In this document: piece by piece, positions 1 to 10,606 of the stretch
How positions within the stretch are numbered: the stretch's first letter is position 1
How the letters are laid out: the number at the start of each line of letters is the position of its first letter
The notes under the pieces: model-generated
What the model saw: the letters and a program-made list of their open reading frames with translations, nothing else
The model's database searches: none
What the model was told of the DNA's origin: nothing
Origin: Anagrus nilaparvatae
Taxonomy: Eukaryota; Arthropoda; Insecta; Hymenoptera; Mymaridae
Reading direction: 5' to 3'
Assembly (NCBI GenBank): GCA_022575985.1
Contig: JAKSXM010000147.1
Location: 24,338,001-24,402,000 of the forward strand
DNA: 64,000 bases
Position numbers and translations under genes: made by a program

Positions 1-740
1 TTTCATTTAGGGCTGTATAAAAGCTTTTGGGTTTAAAAAATGGGTCTTGTATTTTTTTTTAGCCGAAATTGTATCTGGACTTCAAATTTGCTACAAAATC
101 TGAATTTGAAATGAAAAAGTATACGCTCCTGCTGGGTTCGATGGGGTCCTAAGACCCAAATATAACGTCCCCCATCAAATGGCTCCCTTCAAAACCTAAC
201 TTATTTTGCTTTGTTTTCAAACTATTTGAGTAAATCGTTTAAAATGACTCACTCTGTATATTAAATTTAGGATTATATTCTCTTTACGATCTACGAGACG
301 ATCGACAATCCAAAGGTCCCAGCTGAAAGGGTTCAACGTAGGCACGTATCCAAAAAACTTTTTCGGGAGGGGACAAAAAATTTGGAGGAAGCCAGAATCT
401 AATAATATTAAAATTGATGGCTCAAAATTTCTTAAATATCAATCAAAATTTAATTTTTTGTTATTTTAAATTGTTTATAAGCGCAATAATTGTTAATAAA
501 AAATTAAAAAATTTTGAAAATAAGGTGAAAAATGTTGCTGTTTTTTCTAAAAATTTTTATTTCGGGTGGGGGTGCATGACCCGTTTGGCCCTCATCCTCT
601 ATATACGTGCCTGGTTCAGCGTAATATGCAGATTAAATAATGTAAAAACCTGTTTTAATTTTTGCACAGAACTTTAATTGTTCAAGCCGAATCTAAATGC
701 AAGCATGCGATAAAATTAAAATTATTTTAAAAAATTTATA
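1..740. other. AT-rich non-coding stretch
   Basis: No gene was recognised. A slightly GC-richer patch near 125-200 contains GGGTCTT/AAGACCC inverted words around a homopolymer-rich centre and may be the truncated edge of a repeat that begins before the window. If the transgelin exon at 8990-9043 is correctly read, this stretch lies in that gene's first intron or beyond. Confidence 0.5.
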
Positions 741-1490
741 GTCAAGGCGCCAGCAATACTAAATGCATTCAAAAATTTTTAATGTAGTAATATGGATCCA
801 ACTCAGTGGATCATAAGTTTTTTTTTTCGGTCGCTAAAAACGATTTTGAAGGTTTCATCTAATTTCCGATGACCAGATTTGAGTAATTAAAGCTATAACA
901 GATCTGCACTAAGTCGCCCTAAATAACCTAAAAAATACAATTTTTTGACCAACATTGCTGATTTAGTATATACCTCTTAGGTTCTCGGTGTCACTGATGA
1001 TTCTAAAATCAAATCAGATTTTTCATATTCAAAATGGCGGACTTTTAATTCCATATTTCTAAGTTTTTAACCTCAAAATCGGTATTATAAGCTATTTCAA
1101 GGATTTTCAAGACGAATAATGATTTTGAAGTCATTAATCACGATTATAAAATAAGACAAATCGACTTGATCAAATAAAACTTGTAAATATAAGTTACAAT
1201 GTTTGAAAAAGCTTAAATTACCGATTTCGAGATTTAAAAGTTAGATCTGCGGGATTTAGAATCTGCCATTTTGGATTTAAAAAATCTGATTTCAGAATCG
1301 TCATCAGCGACTCTAAAAACTTATATAGTATACCAAATTTTGGCTGAATCAATAATATTTTTTAAAAAAGTCGAAAAAAAGTGTATTAGCGAAGTGCTTA
1401 GCGACCAAAGTACGTATGATCCACGACATTGGATCCATATTACTCCATTTAAAATGTTTGGATGCGTTTAACACTGCTGGTGCCTTGATT
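741..1490. repeat. Foldback element, about 750 bp, palindromic throughout
   Basis: The outer arms, 741-836 and 1398-1490, are imperfect reverse complements. They begin TCAAGGCGCCAGCA on the left and end TGCTGGTGCCTTGA on the right, and both carry AGTAATATGGATCCAA and GGTCGCTAA blocks. Pairing continues inward: TCACTGATGATTCT near 990 faces the complement of AGAATCGTCATCAGCGA near 1300, and CTCAAAATCGGTA near 1072 faces the complement of TACCGATTTCGAG near 1220, so the centre is near 1110-1120. No transposase reading frame is present. It resembles a non-autonomous foldback/MITE. No target duplication is obvious, so the family is not assigned. Confidence 0.8.
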
Positions 1491-2640
1491 TTTATATTAT
1501 CTAAGAAAATCTTTTTAAACCAGAAAAAAATTAAAATAATGATTAAAAAAAAAAAAAATTCAACCTTTTATTTTACACACTTCAAAACCAAAATCTGACA
1601 ATAAAAGTTTAAGTTAATAAGATAAAATAAATTGCATTATGGTAACAAAAACAACAATAATAATACAAAAAATATGATATGCAAAGCATAATAATTTTTT
1701 GGTTTTATATCGCATACATAATAAGAGAATCTTCACAGAGAGATTATGATGCAATTCTTAAGTAAGCATATTATGTTTTTTAGTAAAAAAAAAAAAACTT
1801 GTCACCGTATAAGACATTACACATATAAATAACGAAGGTTAAATTAAAAATATATTGTACAAAAAATATTTTTTTATATTTATATAACGAAAGACTAAAC
1901 AAGTAAACCATGGCCATCTAGTTTGTATGTATTATTTTTTTTTTTATTTTAATTTATTTTTTTTTTTTGTAAAAAAGTGTAAAATTTTAATAAAAAAGTA
2001 TGTGTGTAAAAGAAAATCCCTAATATGTATAAATGTTTATTGTCTATTTAACTCGTAATCCTTGCTATACGTTGTCGCGTGTGTTTTATATTTTATTAAT
2101 CAGAATTTGATTTTTTTTGCAAAATTCATTGAATTAAAAAAAATTTTAAACCAAATTTATAAAAAAATTTATTTAAAAATTAAGATTAAAAAAGAAAAAA
2201 CGAAATTTTTTTATAAATTTGGTTTTAATGCGAGTAATTGAAAACTTCAAGAGCATTGCCATATAAATTCAATTACTTTACAAATAATATTGCAAAAATT
2301 TATGATGTTGGTTGTATCAAATTCTAAGATGTATATAATTATTAATGGTAATAGGGTAAAATAATGCTAGGTCGAGCTAAGTTTTACAGCAATTTTGAAG
2401 CAATGTCCGTAAAATATTACTTGAGCAGTCGTTTATTACTTGAGTCTTGCATAAATATAGTGTGATATTCATTTTAGCATACATAAATTATTTTTGGCTG
2501 AAATAGTACAAGAGTACTGCAGGAATATTTTAGCATTTCTAAGGGCAATTTTTATGAAAAAATTATTGTTAATACTTAAATATAGTCTCAAATAAAGCGT
2601 GATAACCATTAAAAAAATTTAGCAATTCTTCAGTTTCCGG
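1491..2640. other. AT-rich non-coding stretch
   Basis: Homopolymer-rich sequence without a recognisable gene. The 2110-2230 part contains a short AT inverted repeat (CAAATTTATAAAAAAATT against its complement). Nothing else was identified. Confidence 0.5.
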
Positions 2641-2649
2641 CCACTACCA

Positions 2650-3060
2650 GATTTGGACAATTGTAGATTTTTTGGGTCACTAATCTTGAATTTTGGGATA
2701 TTTTTTATAAGAAATTTGCAGAACATCCTTAAATTTGCAAAAACTACCCCTAAAAGGGGTATTTTTAATGTATTCGAACTTGAAGTGTTCAGATTTGGAT
2801 CATATGGTTTTTTTGGGTCGCTGATCACGAATTTCGGGGTTCTGCCTACTAAAAATTGGTGCTTTACCCTTGAATTAGCAAAAACTACCCCTTAAAGGGG
2901 TATTAAAAAAAAAATACTACCCCTCAAAGGGGTATTTTTTATATATTTCATGTTTTTGCAAATTTAAGAGGGAAATGCCAATTTTTAGTAGGCAGGACCC
3001 TGAAATGTGATCAGCGACCTAAAAAAACCTATTGTGAACCAAATCTGGAAAAATCTAGTT
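2650..3060. repeat. Compound foldback with three CCCCT-AAAGGGG palindromes
   Basis: A unit of about 140 bp starting AGATTTGGA and containing TTTTTTGGGTC, then CAAAAACTACCCCT and AAAGGGGTA, occurs twice directly (about 2650-2765 and 2792-2905) and a third time inverted (about 2913-3055). The inverted copy ends with the complement of GGGTCGCTGATCACG followed by AAATCTGG. The second and third copies face each other around an A-run at 2905-2915 and form a foldback of about 260 bp. Related fragments with GGGTCGC and AAATTTGG/AGATTTGG words occur near 40120 and 53700-54020, so this is a dispersed family. The small ORFs across it are by-products of the repeat. Confidence 0.75.
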
Positions 3061-4596
3061 CTGGCCAGATATACGACAACCTAAACCGTATGTTGCCTGG
3101 AGTAACAATACTATCTTTGCTTCGAATGACTCAAGTAACAGATATGTTTCTTTTTAAAATTTCAATAAATGTCAAATTATTTAAAAAAATTGTTATCAAA
3201 AAGCAAAGAATTTTTTTGTTTAATTTTAAATAAATAAAATTTAGTGACATTAAAAAAAAAATAAAAAAATTTTTGTCAGTCAGCAATATATTTTATTATA
3301 CATTTATTTACAAGATATAGTCACGTAAAAATTACCTCACATATGTGAGTATTTATGCGATATTGTACTTGACATTTTTTAAAGCGGAAATTACAAGTTC
3401 AATGAGCATAATATCGTATAGTACATAAACTATTACAAAGTATAGTATAAATATTTCCTACATGTAGTTTTCAATTTTCAATTTCAAATTCTAATTAATA
3501 GTTTGCTTTTATGTATGTATTATTAAAGTTTAGACTATAATTTATTTGTTTATATTATGATGTTTGTGTAATAATTTATGTATTTTACTTTTAATGGATT
3601 ATTCAATTTAGTTGATTATTTATCATTATGATTATCGACGTTTATAATAATTAATTTTGAAGGAATGCTTTTTAAAATTAAATAATATGTCAATGTATCT
3701 GAGATTTTGCTGATAAGAAAAACAGTCGATTACTTAAAGTTTTTAAAAAATCAACTACACTGGTTGAGACTTTACTACTTGGAAAGTGATTATGTACTTG
3801 AATTTGTAATAAAATTGCATTAACAAGAGCTAAATTTATCATTTCACCAGAGTCAGATCAAAATGGATAGTAATAACCTGCTGGATACTTCGTGTCACAT
3901 TTGTAAGGGTTTTGTTTAGGGTTAGAAAGAAATATATAGGTAGTAGGATAGAAAACAATTGACTTTTTTAACTCTCGGGTGAAAAAGACTGTTTTCGCAG
4001 TTGTTAAGAAAACCGTTGTTTAATTGTTTGGAACTATGCAGCTGATAAAAGTGCAATAAATTTTGTTTTTCAAACCCATGCTAGACTGAATAATTATATT
4101 TTTTAAAGATAATCTTGTTTATAAAATATTTTCACAAAGAATTAATACAAACAGTAAAATTAAGTATAATTTAAATTATTACTTTAGTTTATTAAACTAT
4201 GTCTTGCGGCTCTTATCAAACTTGCATATGCCGAGGCTAGATAGGGCATATCTTTTTTGCTAATGATTAAATGCAACTATACAAGGAATTCATATCGTAA
4301 TAGATAATGTAATACGAGGAAAATTAATGTTTTGAAAAAAATTTAATTATTGAAATAATTTCAAAGTATTCGCCCCAATTTGGTAGAGTCAAAAATATAC
4401 AAATAATTGATGCAAAATTGACAAATACGTAAATGAAAAAATTTAAACAGATTTCTAAAAGAACTGATTACCGCACCAAAAATATTATTCAATAAAATTA
4501 ATGCATTTTTCATTTTTACCCAGAATAATACTTAAAATAAAATTTTGCCCCTCCCCCCACTTATAAATCTCCCAAATAAGTAGAATTGATATATTT
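3061..4596. other. AT-rich non-coding stretch
   Basis: No gene, RNA or complete transposon was recognised. A C-rich word (CCCCTCCCCCC) at about 4549-4558 stands out against the AT background. Confidence 0.45.
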
Positions 4597-4750
4597 TAGT
4601 GTGTGATCCTTTTTGTGAAAAATTTCTATTCACTCCTAAAAAAGAGAATAAAAGGGTCAAAAAATGACTTGCTAAAAAAAGGATAATTTTTATTAGCTAT
4701 AAGTTATTATTTATTTTTTTATGTAAATTAAATAAATAAATAAATTAATT
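4597..4750. repeat. Fragment related to the interior of the hAT-type MITE at 31152
   Basis: The blocks GATCCTTTTTGTGA, GAGAATAAAAGGGTC, AAAAAAGGATAATTTTTAT and GCTATAAGTTATTATTT recur in the same or complementary order inside the MITE at 31152-31647, including the shared low-complexity ATGTAAATTAAAT(G/A)AATAAATAAATAAA tail. The terminal inverted repeats are absent here, so this is a solo interior fragment or an older relic. Confidence 0.7.
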
Positions 4751-4824
4751 TGCATTTTTTTAACATTAATACTTAGTAGATTATTTTTTTTAATGTTAAA
4801 AAATTATAATTCGTAAGTTATAAA

Positions 4825-5497
4825 AATAAAAATTGATGTCATAATTGAATAGTCAGGGAAATTTGAGTATAGAAAATGGTACTTAAAAGTTTTTTTAAGC
4901 ATTCCTGGTCCTTAAGGATGATGCCTACCAAGCTGGGGATAATAGAAACAAGAAACTATTACTCTCTCTTTCTATCATATTACTATAGAAGTGAGAACCT
5001 TGCGCGCGCACAACTATACGATAGCATTGTTAAATAAATAAAATTTTCGTTATAAACAAACCACCCTAGTCTAAAATAAATTGAATAATTATATTCTACG
5101 ATATGTTTTTTATATGTTATAATTTTTTTATCAAAAACTGTACGCAAAAAATACTTTAATTTTTTATTGTAAAATGTCGTCCCATAAGAATCACGTGTAT
5201 AAGATGCTCGGAGAAGCCAAATTATTTTTAATTATTTAATAATGAAGGAGTCACCCTAGGATCTTCTAATTTTAAATATGTATTTTTTAATATGATTTCT
5301 TGTTATATACCAACTTTTATTAAAATCTATACGCAAACAAAAAAGGTGAGCAACATCCTTAAATATTAAAAATTGAAATAATTGAAATTTTTTTTTTATA
5401 ATTTCTCAAAATCTAGATTACACAAAAATACTTTTAAGTACTATTTTTTAGACTTAAATTTCCCTGGCTATTCAATCATGACATCAATTTTTATTTT
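4825..5497. repeat. Inverted-repeat element, about 670 bp, with internal duplication
   Basis: Left arm 4825-4890 (AAATTGATGTCATAATTGAA, then AGTCAGGGAAATTTGAG and GTACTTAAAAGT) is the reverse complement of right arm 5428-5497 (ACTTTTAAGTAC, TTAAATTTCCCTGGCT, ATTCAATCATGACATCAATTT). Inside, a block beginning CACCCTAG and ending TACGCAAA occurs twice (about 5064-5150 and 5252-5335). There is no transposase reading frame. The CAGGGAAATTT word also occurs in the hAT-type MITEs at 7170 and 31152, which suggests a related or nested origin. Confidence 0.7.
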
Positions 5498-7169
5498 TTC
5501 TTAATTTTTTATCAATTATTGCGAAACATGCAAATTTATTAAAAATTAACTTTTTAATATTATATCCAGGGAAATTTAAGACCTTAATTCACTACTTTAA
5601 AGTCATTTTAGGTATTGTGAGTCTTGAGATGTCGAAAAACTAAAACCCAAAAATGACTTGCGAAAAAATTCTATTTGCATTTACGTAAAAAGTACCTAAC
5701 CGATGTAAAAATTTTTTGACTTAAAAAACTCGTAAAAAGTGTACTTAAAACTTGAATTTATTTTTTTCATTTGTGAGGTCAAAAGATTCATAACCATTTA
5801 AAAACACCCTTGATAAATACCCTTATTTCGTAACCACTTTATTTGCTGATAGGTCACTCAAATTCATGTTTTTTGGCCAATATGAAAATGATATCCATTG
5901 TTATTGACGATTGTTAAGTTTCCCAAAAAAGGCAAATCAAGTAATTTTTTTAGTGTTTTAGATATTTTGATATGTTAATTATATTTTTTTGAGGTCATCG
6001 AACTTTGTTATATTTGTTTCTGTTAAAAATGACCTAATGCTTGTAAAAGACACTTTTCAGTTGTTTTTTGCAGTTTTTTCAGTATTTTCGATTTCAGGCA
6101 ACTGAGCTGCTTTCGACAAAAACAAATATATTAAAGCTCGGTTACCTCAAAAATATAAATAACAGATAAAAATTTCGAAATAACTGTTAAAAAAATTGGA
6201 TAATTTTTAATAAAATAGAATATTTTATTTACGAACTAGTCCCATGATAGGAATTCATGAGGAAAAATTAACATAATATGAAACTTCAATACGCTCGCGT
6301 ACTTTAAAACATTGTCAATTCTACATCCAAAATGTCTGATCATTGTACCCAAAAATATAAATAATTATAAGCAAAACAGAATTCTGATTGCAAACCTCAA
6401 AAATATTACTGACATAATACTCGAATAAATCTTTGTAAATTTACGATAGTATACTATAAACGAGAATCATCAGTTATTACAAAATAATTTTTTAAGTTAC
6501 TTTTACTTAAAATACAGCTAAATTGGTACTTGATTTTAAGTTTAAAAAAAAATAATAAAAATTTTAATTTATATTTTTCCAAGCTTTTAGAATATAATTT
6601 AAAAAAAGTAATCTTTGTAAATTAACATATGAAAATATGAGCATTTAACAAAAATTTATGTATTTCTGTACCTTTTTATAATTAAAATAAAAAAATATGT
6701 ATTTTTAAAAAAATATTTAAACTCATAAATTTGAATATAAGTAGTATTGCCATACACTAATTTACAGTGTATAATAAAATGCACAAAAATGCAAGAAGAG
6801 AAGTAGGGAGAAAAAATATGCATTTTTTTCATGAAGGAATTCGACCTTAAGTAGGTCAGGGTGAAATGTCTCTTTAAAATGATGAGAATAAAAAAGAAGC
6901 AAATTATACCGGAATTCATATTTTTTTGAAAAATAAAGGAATAGTATTGTTGCTCCATTTCAATAACGAGCTAACAAGACAGACTACTGTCTTTGGGAAA
7001 CCAAATTACAATCCATAGAGATATAGTTATGCCTGATGACTTTATTAATATGATAAGAAAACATATCCGATATCTTCTAGTTATTTCAATGGGACCTTCT
7101 GGTTTTGAAATACAGAGCTGTTGGTATCATCTTTTTTCGGTACCAACCGAAATTTTTTTATTTTTACCA
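5498..7169. other. AT-rich non-coding stretch
   Basis: No gene was recognised. A 100-codon minus-strand frame at 6656-6958 is made of Phe/Ile/Tyr-rich translation of AT sequence and looks spurious. The stretch probably belongs to the first intron of the transgelin-like gene. Confidence 0.45.
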
Positions 7170-7580
7170 TTGCAGTGCGGTTACCCAAATTTTCGGGTAC
7201 CCGACTCGAAATTTCGGTCTTTTATGGGTTGGGTCGACCCAGTTTCCGGGTATACCCTAAAAGCTACAGAGGTCCACTGGTAAAGATTTGAATTAAAATT
7301 TTCCCTGGCATCAAGATTTTATGTTTATTTTTATTTTGAAAATATTTCGCTTGCGCTTAAAAAGGAGAAGAAACAGTAAAAAATTAACTAGGTATTACAA
7401 TTTAAATAATAACGACTTATAATTACTTATTAACTGAAATTAACGAAAATTTTTTTCAAATCGTAAAACCAGGGAAATTTCCTATAATGTACCTGCAAAC
7501 TTTTGCAGCTTTGCAAACTTTGCAGGGTACACCTGAATACCGACCCGAAGTTTCGGGTTGGGTAACTACACACGTTGTAG
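7170..7580. mobile_element. Degenerate copy of the GTGCGGTTACC hAT-type MITE
   Basis: The left end reads GTGCGGTTACCCAAATTTTC, followed by ACCCGACTCGAAATTTCGGTC and TTTATGGGTTGGG. The right end has CCGACCCGAAGTTTCGGGTTGGGTAACTACACAC. These match the ends of the intact element at 31152-31647, and the shared word TTTTCCCTGGCAT lies just inside the left end. Both outer termini are eroded and no target duplication is visible, so this is an older copy. Confidence 0.7.
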
Positions 7581-8989
7581 TCATTAAACCAAATGCCTAT
7601 TTTTGGTTCAAAGTAACCAATTTATAAATTTCTGATGCCAACATTATAGATCACAAAAATTTACTAACATTCTCCAGAAACTTATCTTATAAACCCTTTA
7701 TTTGGCCCCTAGTCATAAAAATAGGTCATCGAAGAGATTACATATTTCTAAATTAAAAAATGAATAATTGTATGGATTTAAAATCTTATATTTTATCGAA
7801 TGAATCGTTATTATTATACATCGATTAACAATAAATGATAAAAAAATATTTATACTCAAAGACTAAAATAAGTCATATAAAAAGAGACACGTAATTTGTT
7901 GATGAGTAAATTTTTTTATATAATTAATTGATAAATCCTTGTAACTAAAAAAAAATTATAATAATTTATTTAAAAAAATTACTTTATTAATTTTTTTAAA
8001 AATAATTTCATAATATTTTTCCAATTTTATTTGATTAAAATTCCGAGAAAAATATGATAAAAAATAATTAATTGAATTTTTTTATTATCTATTGTATAAG
8101 ATAATAAAAAAGATACATAAATTATTAATAAATGTACAAGAATAAAAATTCAAAAATAATGTCGAAAAATTAGAAAGTCAAAAAAATAAAGTACAAGATT
8201 ATTATAGTAAAAAAACGTGTGTCTTTGGCTATTTCCTTTTACGTATGCAAAAAATAAAAAATAAAAAATACTACTATATTAACTAATATAATACAAAGCA
8301 CGAAATGTAAATAATGTGTTCAAGAGCAAAAAAGAGCTATGAGGTCATATCTTTTTCAAGTAACTATTCTCTCAGATAGATAAAAGAGTTAAGTGTCACG
8401 CCGAAGTACTATTTTTTATGAAAGTAAAATTTTTTAATTATAATATTTATAGACACGTTTTTAAATATTTAATTTAATTTATTATTAATTCAGAAATTTT
8501 TAATTATTATATTAGACTGGAAATTTGGCGGGTTTTTTAAATTTCTGGCTACTGTCAATTTAACTTGCGTCCTACGCTTTTTAAAACCAGCCTAATAAAT
8601 TTTAAAATTATTTCCGGCCTAATATATACCAAGAATATGATTTAATAATGCAAAGATTTAGTAAAACTGCAATAAATAAAAAAAATATAAAAAAAAAACG
8701 ATAAAAATGAAAAAGAAAGATTACAATATTTATATTTATTTATGCATTATAAAGTAATAATGAAATTTCTTAAAAATGATTAAATAATTCCATTCGATTA
8801 CATTAAATTTTAAATAAATATAAATATAGCAAAAATATTTTAATTTGAATATTACAAAATTTATAGGATAAAACCGTTACTGTATATCTTTAATTCAAAG
8901 AATTTTAAATGTAAACAACGCGATTTTATAAATCGGCAAAATAAAACAGTTAAATTTTATAATATATAAACAGATATATGACAAATTAC
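7581..8989. other. AT-rich stretch, probable intron of the transgelin-like gene
   Basis: This lies directly downstream, on the minus strand, of the coding exon at 8990-9043, whose 3' edge is a GTAATTT donor. I looked for the calponin-homology exons of the gene here and further left and did not recognise any. An island near 8516-8620 (TTTGGCGGGT, TGCGTCCTACGC) is somewhat GC-richer but codes for nothing recognisable. Confidence 0.45.
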
Positions 8990-9043
8990 TTTTCTTTGAG
9001 CTTCGGCGGCGAATCCTGATTTTGTGGCTCTGTTAGAAGCCAT
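8990..9043 (-). CDS. First coding exon of a transgelin/calponin-type protein (Chd64/myophilin-like)
   Basis: Read on the minus strand, an ATG at 9043-9041 opens 18 codons giving MASNRATKSGFAAEAQRK, followed by a GTAATT donor at 8989. This is the characteristic N-terminus of insect Chd64 and myophilin, small actin-binding proteins of the transgelin/calponin family with one calponin-homology domain. The exon ends in phase 0, just before the position where the family sequence continues into the helix leading to the CH domain. It is partial: the CH-domain exons should lie at lower coordinates, and none was seen in 1-8989, so the first intron is probably longer than 9 kb. The exon is clearly GC-richer than its flanks, which supports real coding. 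The match rests on recalled family sequence. Confidence 0.8.
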
Positions 9044-9420
9044 GATTTTATTCAAATATTTTTGATATTTTAACAAAACAACAAAAAAAAGCACTTCAAA
9101 TTATTTATTTTTTCTTAAACTTTTATTGAAATTACTCTTTCACTGCTAAAAACTTTATTTCAATAATTAAAAAATTATTGTTAACTTAATTTTATTTAAG
9201 GAAACTAATAAAATTTTATAAAAATGAAAAACAAAAATTAATTTATTATTTATGATGTTAACGTATTGGCGAACGATTTTAAACTGTTCATTAAGCATAC
9301 ACGCTGTAATAAAAGCGCGAATCAGACTCAAAGGAACTCTCAAGCATTCGAACGCGTTTGGTTTAAAATTCCCCACTTCCTTGGCGGGTCTTAAGTAAAC
9401 TTTTAACACATATAATATTA
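9044..9420 (-). promoter_or_regulatory. Probable 5' UTR and promoter of the transgelin-like gene
   Basis: Upstream on the minus strand of the first coding exon. The part at about 9290-9400 has several CpG-containing words (AACGCGTTTGG, TTGGCGGGTC, AAGCGCGAATC) in an otherwise AT-only background, as expected for a promoter or first exon. No TATA box or initiator could be fixed, so the start site is uncertain. The 80-codon frame at 9167-9409 has no recognisable similarity. Confidence 0.35.
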
Positions 9421-9951
9421 TGTTGTATGTATGTTTTTATTATAAATGGGAGGGAAGATTTTTTTATTTACTCCATAAAAAACTTATCAATGGGAATATA
9501 CTGCTGTATGTGAATTAAAAGGGTAAATTATAAATATAAATATAGTATGTTGCTTTCATTATTTTAAATGTAAATTATTTAATATCAGTTTTTTAATCAT
9601 AGAATTTTTAAGTGCGAGCAGGAAATCATATCTTCAAAAAATTTTCCTGACTTTATTTGTACTTCTGATCCAGTATTAATTAGTATGGAAGACTCATTAT
9701 ATCAAAAACAGAAACAGTACACTCAAAAAAATTTCCACTTTCCGCAAACGGATATTTTCTTCTAGCCCCAAGAGGCAAGTGTAAATGCGCTCTCAGAAAG
9801 CGCGAATTTTGCGTGAGGTGAATCAATGTAAATAGAAATTTTCGCTTGCAAGAAGCGGAGCTTGCAACAAATTGAACTCTGTTCAGAGCGTAAAAAAATT
9901 AAAATAGAATATTTTCTTAGATTTTCTTTAAAAATTTGAAAATATTTTTAA
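9421..9951. other. Intergenic stretch
   Basis: No gene was recognised. The 9720-9880 part is richer in G and C (TGCGCTCTCAGAAAGCGCG makes a short hairpin) and could be an upstream regulatory region of the minus-strand gene. No specific site can be supported. Confidence 0.4.
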
Positions 9952-10606
9952 CCCTCCATGGGTCCTCTCTAACGGTATTGTCACCGAACTTTTACGACCT
10001 ACATGTTTCTCGGAAATGGCAATGGGCGATGATTGGTGGCCCCTCCTAAAAAAACTTTGAACCTTTCTATGAACTTTTTTTTATTTTCTCTTTTTTTTGC
10101 AAATTTTTTTTTCTTTACTTATACAAAGGTTGAAGTATATTTTTAAATGACTTTTTTGAACATTTAATGCCCCTAAGTGGGTTTTTATATCAAAAAACCT
10201 TCAATTTTAACAAATTATTTTACTCGAAAAAAGGCCAATTTTCAGGTTGTGAAATAATTATGGTTTTTGCAAGGGATCCAAATCTGAGTAGATTTTTTTT
10301 GAAGATATATATGTGAAGCTTGAAACCCTAAAATACTTTTCCTTAATATCCATTAGGGCCGGAGATATGAATTTTTAACCGAAAATCGAAAAAATGCTCG
10401 TTTTCCGCTGCTCCGAATTTTTTGGCACAAAACTATGCGGACATTTTAGCCAAAAACCTTTTTTAATCTTTAGCTGAGATGTTTATCTAAAACCTTTAAA
10501 AAAAATTTTGGCCAAAAATTATTTTTAAAGGGTTAAAAATTGGCCCTGACGATATCGTCATAGAGGACCCAGCGCGTAGGCAAAAACACAGAGGATCCAC
10601 GGAGGG
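9952..10606. mobile_element. piggyBac-type MITE, TTAA target duplications
   Basis: The element starts CCCTCCATGGGTCCTCT directly after TTAA (9948-9951) and ends AGAGGATCCACGGAGGG directly before TTAA (10607-10610). The termini are inverted repeats with two mismatches in 17. TTAA duplication and a terminal CCC/GGG are the hallmarks of the piggyBac superfamily. The 655-bp interior encodes no transposase, so it is non-autonomous. A further ACACGGAGGGTGACG near 10840-10853 looks like a fragment of another copy. The secondary inner inverted word GAGGACCC/GGGTCCTC also suits the family. Confidence 0.8.

Noticed and set aside
128..140. GCTGGGTTCGATG, resembling a tRNA T-loop (B box)
   Set aside because: No A box, acceptor stem or anticodon arm at suitable positions.
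6656..6958. 100-codon minus-strand frame
   Set aside because: Composition is what AT-rich DNA gives (Phe, Ile, Tyr, Lys); no family and no splice context.
7000..7283. 96-codon frame ending in VDPVSGYTLKATEVHW
   Set aside because: Most of it runs through the degenerate hAT-type MITE; the matching frame in the copy at 31152 is different and equally spurious.
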